Below are positions 11,766-23,216 of a stretch of 64,000 bases of DNA, one piece after another. A program made the position numbers and the translations under genes. How positions within the stretch are numbered: position 1 is the first letter of the stretch; every line of letters starts with the position of its first letter. Source of the DNA: Sabethes cyaneus (lineage: Eukaryota > Arthropoda > Insecta > Diptera > Culicidae); contig NC_071354.1 in NCBI RefSeq assembly GCF_943734655.1, positions 175,928,411 to 175,992,410 on the forward strand. Direction: 5' to 3'. Below the pieces are notes generated by a model. That model was not told the DNA's origin. It saw only the letters and a list, made by a program, of their open reading frames with translations, and made no database searches.

Positions 11766-12989
11766 ACGGATACATTTTAAACATTTTACATTTGCTGGTA
11801 GTTTTGCTGCACACAGACACCATTTTTCCATATGAAGAAACGAAAGAAAATTCCAGTTGGGGCCAATTGCGGGACACCTCACATGCTACTTGCTTCGTTT
11901 CTGTGATGTCGGTTTATGCTAATCTATTTTCCTAACAATTTAAAGTAATAATGCATTGAATAATTCTGATATTTTGCTCATAACAAGTTTATTGAAGAAT
12001 ATACGTTAATATATACGTAATATACGATTTGTAACTATATAACAATATGGCATTCAAAAACCTACATATGGTGTACAAAATACAACAACGTGAGTAACCG
12101 CAGGTTAATAAAAATTGATGAAATTTATTCGAGAAAACTTTATTGTTGTGAATCAAATAGATTGGCGTTACAGGAAATTATGCATAGTTCAAAAACCTAT
12201 TAACTAGACCTTTACTACGCAATGTATATGTTAAAGAATAATATTTCATCTTACTTTTACTTGCACTTACCCTCATTAGTAACAAGTTACTCAGCAATTT
12301 CATGAGAAAAGAAACTATCAAAATTTATAAGTGCTTCTATTTGGTTCAAATTTTGTAAACTTATTCAATTTCCAAAAATTTCATGTAAACCAAACGTGTC
12401 GATTTCTATCTCAAATAGCAAGTAAGACCGTATAACAAAAATTCCTTTCACCACTAGGTGGATTAAATCAGGTTTTTTCTAGTAAAATGGTTGGTTCAAA
12501 TTATATGATGATAGCAAAATGATGATGATATGATAGTAAAATGACAACTAATTCTGCTTTCCTATTAATATTGTGTAACAGCAAGATTTGTATTCCGTTT
12601 GATATTTTTGATAACAAAAGTATCATAAATAAATAAATAAAACCAATAAATAAATAAATAAATAAATAACAAAAGTAGTACTCAATTTAATTTCACGGCG
12701 TGGAATTTTTGCAATCAATTTTTATATTTTAACCATTAAGTCGGCCAAAATGAAATCACACCGAGTATTCAAAATCCGTTACATCAAGATATCAAATTTT
12801 GTTTTCACTTTGCACTAAAACTTTGCTCGGGTAGTGTACCTTACGAGCTGTTGGCTGTTGACGAGTTGCTGGCCTCGTGAGTGAGCTATGCAGAAATACG
12901 CTACGAGCTGTGCGTTCGCTAGTGTGTAGATAGCGGAAGGTATACACGCAGCATTGGCGGTTGTTTGTCGTACGCTTGCTTCAGTGGCG
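11766..12989. other. AT-rich spacer
   Basis: No gene seen. An (AAAT)n run lies at 12625-12669, which could be the decayed 3' tail of a CR1/Q-type element, though no adjacent coding remnant was found. Confidence 0.5.
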
Positions 12990-13190
12990 TAAAGGTTGGC
13001 TGCCAGGCTTCCCGTATTCGCTTGCGTGTGAGTGGGCATCGTTTGCTTCTCACTCGAATTGCAACATTGATTCTTGAGGTTGTCGTAGAGTATCCATTTC
13101 CCCTCTATAGTCACAATCTGATGTAAAAAGACCTTTTTTGTTTCCTTTGCATAAACTGCTTGCAAATGAATAATATCTTCTCAACGTTTT
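12990..13190 (-). pseudogene. Mariner-type transposase fragment
   Basis: The minus-strand frame contains FLHQIVTIEGKWILYDNLKN. This matches the mariner catalytic-core segment around the first catalytic aspartate, normally VTxDEKWIxYDN. Here the DE pair is replaced by EG, so the first catalytic residue appears lost. Homology covers about 40-50 residues and ends at the CSSEKQTMPT segment, after which the frame is unrelated. No terminal repeats were found. It is an old, inactive relic. Confidence 0.65.
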
Positions 13191-15876
13191 TCATCGAGTT
13201 ATGTCTCCTTATGTTAGGAGCGCCATAAAATGATTTATGCGCTTGTTTCCAATTAAGCAGGAGCTAAAACTTCCAACAAATGCTGTCTTGTTACCATAAA
13301 ATGCAACATTTTTACAACAGTAAAGAACAAGGTTTACCCATGAAACAAAAACCAATATCAACTGAAGATTATCGACTCGATAATATCGAGTGATGTCTAA
13401 CCTCACTAAAACCAATGAATTGAAATGTGGTCAGAAATACAGTCATCTCTGAAAAGGTACAACTTTGAAAAGTATTTGAACATAATTTAGAACATATGTA
13501 TTAATCGGGACAAGAAAAAATCGATTACAAGATGGTCAAATGTAATCGTAGCACGTAAAATTTGAAGAAAATTTAAGTAAATATGGTTTAAGAAAAATTG
13601 ACACACAACATGCTTGATTAGGATTTAATTCAATTAACTGTTCTAGGCCCATCGAATTGATATAAGCATCAAAATAAACCACCGAGCGGGTGGCTTTAGT
13701 CATGCGAACTCATGGGAGCAAACCGCGGCCGTTTTGCGCTCTTCCTACGTTTATGCGGAATCAATATGACGTAAAGCTTATCATCGTCGCAAATGAGTGC
13801 ATTAAATGAGTAGGCAGTGAGGTTGAAATTGATTTATGTTGTAGGTAGAATACTGCACATAGTAAATTTGGGCGTAAAAATGAGTGTTAGATACAGACTT
13901 TGAAGCAAACTGAAAGTTGCTTCAAAGCTACTTTCTTTCAGATCCTTTTGTGCCGGCCCTAACGCATTAGACTGGTACGGTCTAAATATGTTGGTGACGT
14001 CGTTCTGCCACAGTTCAAGAGGATGCATTTTCTGGTTATAAGCTATTTTCTCATGACAAGACGGTGAGCGGTTGCATACCACGAACCCTCCTGTTGCACC
14101 TCATTTGCGGTCATTTTTGATCCTGCAACACCCGATTTATAAACCGCACGCGGACGGCGTGAGTCCCTGATAGTAAAAATAATTTGAAAATCAATTTCAA
14201 CCACCATCAAAAAGGATGCGCTCTGAGTCCAAAAATATTAACACTATCTACACAACCGAAAACTCGCAAATCCTTTGCTTTCCCAAACAGGCAGTGGTGT
14301 ATCCACTAACGGAATTTACACACGACAAGGCACGGAGTATAGAGTAAACCAACTTCACAAACCTGAACAGCAGCCAACGCGCGGTGAATGTAACGTACGT
14401 ACCAATTCATATCGCCCAAAACAGATATTCTCACCGGCAGCTGGCTCACGAAGCCAGCCAGCCAGTATAGTAGCGTAGCGAAGTAATGCGTCCCACGCAC
14501 CCACAGTTAGTCAATAGATGAAAAAAATACCCCGGCAGCATAAGCCAAAACCAGCCTTACTGCCCAAATTAACGTTTTCAATGGTGTACTATTTAACCTC
14601 TCGGCTGCTGCTGGCTGGCGCACCACACTAGCACTGCCACCGGGCCACCGCTATTTGTTCGCCCTCCATTGAGCCAACCGCAGCGAGATCGGACAGCAGC
14701 AGCAGCCTGTGTGTTGTGACCATTAGGTAGGACTACAACTCGTTCGTTCAGATGGCGACGAGTAGGTTAAGCAGTACACCCGCTCCGTATGCTGCTGCTG
14801 CTGCTGCTGTCGAACGCTATCCAGCAGCATACCATATTATTGCGAAGGGAGCTTGCAAGATGTATGTTTATGTGAAGTTTGATAATGGAACATGCCTGAA
14901 ATAGTAATCAGCTGGCAGCAGTTTTGGACAGACTGTGGCGTACGCAACACGTACCATTTCTACGGCCACCCGAACGCCACACAATGGGCAGTTGCGGGCT
15001 AGCAGTGTCCACAGGGTGTAGGCAAACAGGTTCAGCAGCTGATGGGTAATGTTCCCTCCGCTGCTGCTGCTCGATTGCCACTCGCTTTTTAAGCAGTCAT
15101 TTATATGCGGAAAGCGTTCAATTTGTTTTGGTGCGGACTTGAGCCCCGGACTCTGGGAGTTCGGTCTGTGTGTTTTTCTTTTCAACTCTATCTATATAGA
15201 GCAGCGCAACATGCCCAGCTGGACTGTTTTTCGAAAGTGAGATAGGTTTCCCGATTTTGTTTTCCTGCATTCCGGCTATGCACGTCCGCATAATGTTTCG
15301 GACTTTGGTTCCTGCTTTCCAGTGCTGTTGTGAATTTTCCTTCGGCGGGAAAACAGGAGTGGGGGAAGAGACAGGCTTTGGACGAAAAAAAAACCTTTCC
15401 ACCCCGAAGGATAAATAGATTTCCGATCAGTGGAGCGTGAATAAGTGGTCCCAGTTGGGAGTGAACCTAAAAATCAAGATTCGGACCAGATTTATGGATT
15501 CTTATCACACGTACGCAGGAGCAGACCTTTGGTCGGCATTCATCACCACCCGCTTCGTTGAGCTTACAATTAATCACCCAAATGAACTTGCGATTACAAG
15601 CTTAACATGCTTCCTACGTTTGTGTACGCCGCTGGCGAGATAATAATTGCTGTTCAAGCAGCGATTTTTCTTGTTCTACAAGTCTGACCGTGACAAGAAC
15701 GAGGCCACCGAACAGCGTCGATTTGCCGGTTCCAACAATTTAATATTCAACCTCATTTGCCTACAGCCGCGAACAGTCGTCGCCTGTTTGTTAGCGTGTA
15801 TTCTAATTTGACAATCCTCTTAAAGCTTACCCTACCATAAATACTAATTCTCCGTTTTTGTTTTGTCTCGTTGCAG
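13191..15876. other. Low-copy spacer
   Basis: No recognised gene. Contains a (CTG)n run at 14791-14809 and scattered CAG repeats. Open frames are short and without motifs. Confidence 0.5.
14791..14809. repeat. (CTG)n microsatellite
   Basis: Six uninterrupted CTG units. Confidence 0.9.
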
Positions 15877-15933
15877 GTAAAATCCTAACCACCAATCTGC
15901 CCGGCTCTCATGAATATACGTTGAACAGAATCG
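15877..15933 (+). CDS. Candidate 57-nt internal exon, unknown protein
   Basis: A pyrimidine-rich acceptor (TTTTGTTTTGTCTCGTTGCAG) is followed by 57 nt ending at a strong donor, ATCG|GTAAGA. In the one phase that stays open (the exon supplies the last two bases of its first codon and the first base of its last) it encodes KILTTNLPGSHEYTLNRI, flanked by split codons. Of the other two phases, one meets a stop at the fourth codon and the other immediately. The length is a multiple of three with the same phase on both sides, as expected of a cassette exon that can be skipped without shifting frame. I do not recognise the peptide. Codon choice looks coding-like, but a single short exon is weak evidence. 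Confidence 0.4.
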
Positions 15934-16689
15934 GTAAGATGGAAGGAAAATTCGCAGCCCGGCTGGGTTCTGCTCTGTAATCTGCTCGAGTGAGTGAACC
16001 ACTTACCGAAACAAGTCTTCAGTGTTGCTCGAAATTGCCACTTGGAGCATTTCGCTGTACACATTTCCCGATTCCGCCTCAGCACTGCTCGCTCTGCTAC
16101 AGCTGCCTACAACCTGCCTCCGATGACGATGACGACGACGACGGCGGTAGCAGTCGTCTGGAGGCCTCTTTTACGCACTGATGTGAACCCTTTCGGTGAT
16201 GCTTTTTCGTCTAGTACCTAAAATGTACTGCGAGAGTTCTGTCTTCCTTTACAGACACGATTATGGTTGTTGCTGAGGTATTTTAATTCGGTCTTGCCTT
16301 TTTCATCTAGTTGCAGAGCGGGGAGTGCCAAAAATTGCGCCCAACCCCCTCCAATTTCCAAGACCAAGACCAAGTCCCATCCCATTATGTTGTCGGATGG
16401 GTTTCATTTCAATAATAATCAGTATTCTTACACAGGGTTTCGTAACAAGTAGCACCAGAACCAGATTTTGTTCCTTCGTGTAATGTGTAATTTGACTACC
16501 AGATTAATAGATAAGCGTGGAAAATAAAGAAATGTCGTACACTCGTTTAGAAGTGTGATCCTGTTATGATTTGTCCTCAAGCTTTGCTTGAATGGAACCG
16601 ACGGTGCTCAACGGGTAAATTTCGACTGGGATGAGAAGCACAGTAGCGAAGCACATTATGAATTAAATTTATATGCCTAATATTTTTGA
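15934..16689. other. Low-copy spacer or intron
   Basis: No gene seen. A short GAC/GAT-rich run lies near 16118-16140. Confidence 0.5.
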
Positions 16690-17030
16690 GTTTTTTTCGA
16701 TCTTCAATTAAATGCAGCTTAAAATTTGCACCACCAACGAATTTTTTTGAATTTTTAAATTTTTACCTACGAGCCGCGGAATATTGTCCTCCAAGGCTTC
16801 GATCGTCGCTTATTTGTCCATATCGACAACACTTTTTATGTAACCACTTAAAAAGTAGTCAAGTGGTGTTAGCTTATCGAGGTGGCCACTTTACAGGTTC
16901 GAACTGACAGATGGTGAGCAAATAACTAAATTAACCTCACAGCTGATGCTTAATTTCATGTGATATGATGCATGTAGCGCCATCTTGTTGAAACTACATG
17001 TTGGTTTGATCAAATGCTGGTATTTGGAGC
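16690..17030 (-). pseudogene. IS630/mariner-type transposase, C-terminal relic
   Basis: Across shifted minus-strand frames, this reads as the second half of an IS630-Tc1-mariner transposase. An FQQDGATC-like block (about 16975-17000) carries the second catalytic aspartate. A WPPR block lies near 16880, followed by PLDYFLSGYIKSVV and ATIEALEDNI, the usual order in the family variant with a PLDYFLWGY motif. Several stops and frameshifts interrupt it, and the expected tryptophan in the FLWGY motif is a serine. The N-terminal DNA-binding part and terminal repeats were not found. Confidence 0.7.
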
Positions 17031-19679
17031 AAAGAAAGTGTGTTTTCATTTAATGATAAAAAGCTTCATTGACATATAAGAAAAAACTTATGGTTGTTAA
17101 TTGCACTAAATGCGACCATTTTCATCCCCGTCGGAGAATAAAAATTTTCGGTAAAAAGTAAGCAAATTCAAATTCACTCTTTAAATTTACTCACAAATAA
17201 TTCGACGCCGAGGCAGGTCGGTCAGTTTGAGCCTTTGAATGAGCTGCGTTTTATACAGCCAACACCTTGCTCAAAATTTTTCATATGGTCGAGTAACATA
17301 ACCTTGTAACCCTTGAACCATAGACGGCTGGTAAATAATATTCTCTTTACCCTTAATATAAGCATGCGACGTTTTTCAGTGACCGTCATCACTGGCTGAG
17401 CTAAGCTATTAGTCCTCGTCTATTGTAGTCAAACACTGAATCGGTGGTTTGAGATCCAAGAGAGTGAAATTAGCACAAAATTTGTGGAAGCTAACTCATT
17501 TTTCCTTGACCATGAATTTTTATAACAAAGCCTGAGGTCTGGCAGTGTTCAACTTGCCATTCTAATGAAAGCTACAAGTCCTAAACAGGCTTTTGCTCTG
17601 AAAAAAAAATCTCAATTCTCGACGTTTTACTGGCAAAGCGCAGAAGACGAATCGACTTGCTCTCTCTCAATCGGATGTTACCTTCTGCGACAAGCGACGA
17701 GTTTTTCTGCTTTTGTAGTGCTTTGCTCTGCCCCCGGATGAGCGTCAGTTTTGTTTCATCTTTCTTTTTCTGTCGCAGCACTATCGAATGCATGCTCTGA
17801 AGGTCACGGAGCAAATCGTGTCAGTCCATATAATTGCCTACCCGATATTCTCTTTGGGATACGGAGCAAATAGTCTCTTGCCTCCAGTGTGTGAAGCAAC
17901 GATTAGCTCTGCTTGTAGTTGTGCTGCTTCTGCGCAAGATGAGTGGTTGTAAATGAAAACAGTATTCAGGCATCATTCAGAGGAAGAGCGAACGGTTGAA
18001 CAGAAAACGAAAGCTCTTGGTAGACATTCCAGCGGTACGGGACACCACGCCCACCACGCAAATCAGTTCTTGTTTAACCAAATCCCTGTCATACAACTGG
18101 AAAGTAAAGTCCCTTTACGTCACCAATTTTATAAGCTATTTGCCAAAAATTTGGTGAAACAAGAATCAATTTACACAGTAAAAATAGCTGCTAATTCTGT
18201 CCCGTAACGCTGGAATGTGTCTTTGTGGTCGTTGTGAGAAGCAGATTGATCTGTTTCTGTATGCTTAAGATTAGCAAAATCAAGCCTCGTCGTAAACGAA
18301 ATACGCGTATCTGCGAAGATCGTGTTAAGTAGTAAAAATTAAAAGGAATTTTTTCAAAAATTTTCTCGTAAATTAACCTAATATTGAGCATAAAACAACA
18401 TCCTACCAGCATCAACAAGGAAACTCTTACTGTCTATTACCAAAATGTTAGAGGACGGTGAAGGAAGCTTAATTACCTTTTCCTAATTGCATTGATTCAA
18501 ATATTCAGGTGTATTTCTCACTCGTCATTTTCACATTGCTACTAGATTTTAGATTTCTTCTTATATAAAGCGACAGAAAACCATTTTTCCGCTAAACAGA
18601 GCGAGTTGATATTTTCTACGGTCATTATTCCTTCAAAACTATTTATCTTTTCTCGCTGAAGTATGACAAAAGTTAATCGTGAGCAGCAACTTTGATGAAA
18701 TAATCAGTTCACATTGAAACCCTGTTGATGTCCAAATACATAAAATCGATTGTTTTATTTCTCTCTCTCCCTTTCTTGTTGGCTGGTTGCATGGTAAATG
18801 TAGTAGTAACCTGTGTGTTTTCATCTTTGAAAAATGGCTGATACAGCTCTATACCATCACACAAAAAGAGTGTTAACTCGTGTGGATGATGATGACGATG
18901 ATAATGATGGACTCATGTTACAAAAATTTTAAAATAAACAAATCATAATCGTGTGTTTCTTGGGATAGCGGAAAGTATAGGTATCCTACGCTTACGAATG
19001 ACAATAAATGCGTATAAAACATTTTCGTGTGTTATCTGTTTAGTTGTCGTTCGTAGTAGGTGAAATTCATATAAGTTATGACTGCAACTCTTTGTTGAAA
19101 ATTAAACAGAACAAAGTCGGTACGCACATTTTTCCTGAACACTAGCATCATCTGTGATCAATATTCCAAAAATTAACTTTCAACAGAAATATCCCATTAA
19201 ATATGAAATGACTATGAAATGACGTGCGAAGAATGAGTGTTGTGTCTATTGGTCTTTGCTAACACCTTCTTTTATGCATATTTCGAAGCAATATTTTGCA
19301 ACTGAAGGGTCTCTCATTTTTCACTGTTGTTTTTCCCCCGTTTCCATCCGCAATTAGTCTTGGTTAATGCTTGACCGAGCTGAAAATGCGTCTCAATTTC
19401 AGTGACGCGTTAAATGTTTTTGGCCGGTTGGGTCATTTCTGAAAGGATATATGAATACGAAACAATATGGCCTCAACAGCTAAATTTACCTTTGTGGATC
19501 TGAAGGAAAACTATAAAATGATTCTGCGGGTGTTTTAATGACCACCTATCAGCAGAACTTTACAAACATGGTCGAGAAACGCTCGCAATGGCTCTATACT
19601 GACTCATTTCCTAGATTTGGGAGGAGGATGCTTGTAAACGTCGTCTACTAGGTACTCTTCCAGATCCTATTATGCCCAC
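17031..19679. other. AT-rich low-copy spacer
   Basis: No recognised gene or mobile element. A GAT-rich run lies at about 18885-18910. Confidence 0.45.
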
Positions 19680-21000
19680 CGTCACCGAGTGGCAAAGAGT
19701 TTCGTGAGAAATTATCAGGCGGGCTACATGGCGCTCGCGCCACTGCAAACCAAACTCTTACCACCCCCGACAGACATTGCAGAAATGTCGGGAGTACAAC
19801 GTACCCACGCATCACATCTTTATTGACTTCAAAGCAGCATGCGGTACGGTCGAACGCAACCAGCCATGGCAGATAATGCACGAACACGGTTTTTGAGACA
19901 AACTAACATAACCAAACAAAGCTACATGGGATTGAGTAATGTATTTCCTGCGGATCTCGAGGACAATCTCGAATCCCTTCTAGAGGCGGTGAGTTGAGAC
20001 AAGGTGACGGTTTATCTTGCGTGCAATTCAACTTCTCTCTTGAGCGGGCATGAAAATGAGAAACACGATTTAAAAGTAAAAGTAGCCTCCTCCTTGACGT
20101 TGCAGATGACCTTGATATCGCAGTCAGGAAGACTGCGACGGCGGAGCAAATCTACACCAGCACTGAAAACTGAGTCTAGGAGGATTGGACTAAAAATAAG
20201 ACCAATTCTCGACCAAATATATAAACGGAAGAGGCTAGAAGGAGACAAGCGCGTGCCCTTCATGAACGATAACCAATGATGGCGACAAGCTAGAAGTGGA
20301 AGATGACAACAACACTAGTAAGGAAATCCAGCGGCGCAATTTATGCGTGAAATCGGGCACATTACCCTTCGCAAAACACTACGATAAAAAAGCAAACGCT
20401 AACAAAGCTAACAATGTAAAAACCTCTTAACGGGAAACTAACAGTCATTAACTTTTCGTCGAAGAGCCCAATTTCGAAAGCAGTTTTTGGGCCAAAAGCT
20501 GTGTTCTGTTTATAAGAATGTAAATACTGCATTCTTCTTACCAATCTGAACACAGCGCATATATTTTCATGAACAGAATTTTTGTTTCAAACAAAAAAAC
20601 TGCTTTTGAAATTGGCAGAATCGATGACGACTAATTTTGCCTTAAATTATTTATGGACTTGAAGCTGTGACGCTGCTTATGGAGGTCATACGCGCCATTG
20701 GCGTGTTCGAACGGAAGGTGCTGCGGGTGTTATTTGGCGGAGTAAAAGCTAAAAGCGGAGAGCGGCAGAGGCAGCTAGGGGAGATTCCCATCGTACATCT
20801 AACGAAAGGCTACGGTAGGCCGGATGCATCGTAAGGATGCCAAACAACAATGCGACGAGAACGGTTCTTTTCGACACCAAACCCCTTCGGCACCAGGAAC
20901 AAAGAGGCCCAACGTGCAAGACCGCTGGACCAGGTCGAAAGCGGTTTCATTTCATACATCTCAGTTGCACTAGAGTCAACGTGCATGCTACTTGCCAAGT
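19680..21000 (+). pseudogene. RTE-clade reverse transcriptase relic, split by a MITE
   Basis: Conceptual reading across several frames gives the RTE (JAM1-like) reverse transcriptase in order. NYQAGY lies near 19715, LQKCREYNVPTHHIFIDFKA near 19775-19830, then QPWQIMHEHGF, QGDGLSCVQFN near 20000, a decayed ADDLDIA box near 20105, RIGLKI, and KEIQRR near 20325. After the 211-bp MITE (20427-20637) homology resumes with a C-terminal segment including GVFERKVLR and SVRMPNNNATRTVLF (to about 20880). Many frameshifts and stops, and the aspartate after FKAA is lost. The endonuclease half is absent, as usual for a 5'-truncated insertion. Confidence 0.8.
20427..20637. mobile_element. 211-bp MITE, copy 1
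   Basis: Nearly the same length and sequence as 60672-60882. Both share TTAACGGGAAA at the left, CAGTTTTTGGGCC, AACAGAATTTTTGTTTCAAA and GATGACGACTAATTT at the right. The ends form a long imperfect inverted repeat (AAATTAG and AAGCAGTTTTTT occur inverted at both ends). It interrupts the RTE relic, so it arrived later. Superfamily unassigned because no clean target duplication is visible. Confidence 0.75.
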
Positions 21001-21316
21001 AGGATCACCTAAGTGCGGCAGAAATCTTGGTTTCAGATTTAACGTTGATTTTGAGTGGTAACTGGATTAATGAAATCAGAATAATTCATCATCCCCCTAG
21101 ACTGCTTATATTATATTTTTCGTTGCTTGACAGCAAATGCAATAATTTAATGAAGCTTTTCGCTTTGTTCTACATAGCAATAAAGCATAAAACTTGTTGC
21201 GTGGAAAAGCTAAATTAGTTAGCTAGTTTTGTTAACTTGAAATTTATAACCGTGAGAAGAAAAGTTAAACTTTTATTAACAGATCATCCTGATCGATTTG
21301 GTTTATGGAGACCATA

Positions 21317-21549
21317 ATAAAATATCTAAGACAGTAAATAATAAATTTTTAGCAGTTTCCATGGTTGTGCAGCATATGCGCTTTAAATTTTATAGGTAAC
21401 TAAAATCAACAATGTTGATTCAACAGGCCTTTGAAATTTTGCTATTCTTGAAAACGAGTTGCTTAAACTAAATGAACATATTCAATTAGTCAATCATTCT
21501 AGTTGCATTTTGTGACATGGAAACCGATTGATCCTGTCTGCAGCTCACT
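21317..21549 (+). repeat. Direct duplication, copy 1
   Basis: About 233 bp repeated at 21790-22018 with roughly 10 percent divergence. The two copies are offset by about 473 bp. Shared blocks include GTTGTGCAGCATATG, ATCAACAATGTTGATTCAAC and GTCTGCAGCTCACT. The sequence between the copies is unrelated to them. Confidence 0.85.
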
Positions 21550-21789
21550 CTTTTTTTCTTCATGTGTGGACTCATCATTGCGACCAGTATAGTTGATCTA
21601 TTGTGATATCACCCGGGTGTTTGCTGTGTGACCTACAATGCATTTTTTTTTGCTATAATCGCTATTGAGTGAGCGATATCCTTTTTAAATTTGTTGCGTG
21701 CTTGTGTGTATTGGGGTTTACCCTTCCTTCAAAGCTTGGTCTACTTTACCCACTTATTCCTCGTTGCCAATACTATCCCATATTCCCAT

Positions 21790-22018
21790 GATAAAATATC
21801 TGAAACAGTAAATAAAAAACTTTTAGCAGTTTCCGTAGTTGTGCAGCATATGGGCTTTAAATGTTATAGGTAACTAAAATCAACAATGTTGATTCAACAG
21901 TCCTTCGAAGTTTTGCAATTGTTGAAAACCAGTTGCTTAAACTAAATGAATATATTTAATTAGTCAATCATTCTAGCTGTGTGACATGAAAACCGATTGA
22001 TCCAGTCTGCAGCTCACT
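21790..22018 (+). repeat. Direct duplication, copy 2
   Basis: See copy 1 at 21317-21549. The retained block ATCAACAATGTTGATT is itself a palindrome. Confidence 0.85.
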
Positions 22019-23171
22019 ATTTGTTTAGATAATTTTTTTGCAGACTACAAAATGCTAAAATACGGCAATAAGTTCCAGCTTAAAAAAATGAATTTTAGTA
22101 TTATTCATAATGCAGTAATAAATCTGCTAGGTCAGGGTGTTACTATATGAAAAGCATTATAAAACTAATAGCTTATTGCGGCTTGACAAGCAACTACAAT
22201 AAGATCAATTTTGTATTGGTACACCATTGTATTGCTACGCCTTTTCATAGAAACACCTAAAGCGCTTTTATAAGGGATGTGACGCAATAAATTTGCTTTA
22301 TTAACTGCAAAGAAATATTAAAATAAATGGATGTAACTGTAGACCGTCATTTTTTTTTTGATTGCTATGCATATTCACAAAAATAATGTCCGATAGGACT
22401 AAAATTGTGCAAAGTGAGTCTTCCGTAATCAATATTTGGAACACAGAGGTGTTGCTACTGCTTTGGAACACTCTTGTGTCTTGGTCCTTTACCCATACGT
22501 TTCGGAATTAGGTTCAGTTCGCCGTTCGCCTTCTTTCGGGTAGATTTCTACGTGGATTTCGCTGGTCCCCGGTAATATTTCTCTTTCAAAATAAACTTTT
22601 CAATTTTAGTCACCATTGTGTTTTATTAGAATTGTGTATAACCATTGGATGTTTAACATGTCTCATGTCTTTGATTGAGTGTTCAGATTTTAGTTCCAAT
22701 ATAGATATATATCTAGAGTAAAACTGCTGTAGCAAGATCGCTTCACGGCAAAGGATTCGCCTCTAAATTGGTTTGATACTTAACATCCACTATCAATAAC
22801 CATCTTCGACATCAGTGAATTATTGTTTTAGTTTTATTCTAGCAAACTTCGCAGAATTTATTTCTTGGAATTACCCATTTCGATTCTCATGGTCCCTCTC
22901 AGTATCCTGCTTCCCGTTCCCGTTGGCTGCAAATGTCTCATTATAATTGATGGCATGGTCCTTGAAACTTGGCGAGTTTGACGCGTTTCACTAGCCGTCG
23001 AGTTGGTACTGTGCTCGGTTCAATTCTTTTTATTTTTCAAGAAGTTGCTTGATGAAGTGCACTTGACCGGTACGTACCTACCCTACCATAGATGGAAGCT
23101 TGGCTGCCAGTGGTAATCGCTGCGCTGTCGTCGTCGTCGTCGTCTCTCGTTTGGTTCCAGCACGGTGTCAG

Positions 23172-23216
23172 CTGGTGACGCATTAACATCTGGAGAGGTG
23201 TTAATGTGACCACCAG
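23172..23216. repeat. Imperfect hairpin in low-copy sequence
   Basis: CTGGTG and CATTAACA pair with TGTTAATG and CACCAG around a ten-base loop, leaving a small internal loop. It is shorter than a usual microRNA precursor. Confidence 0.6.
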
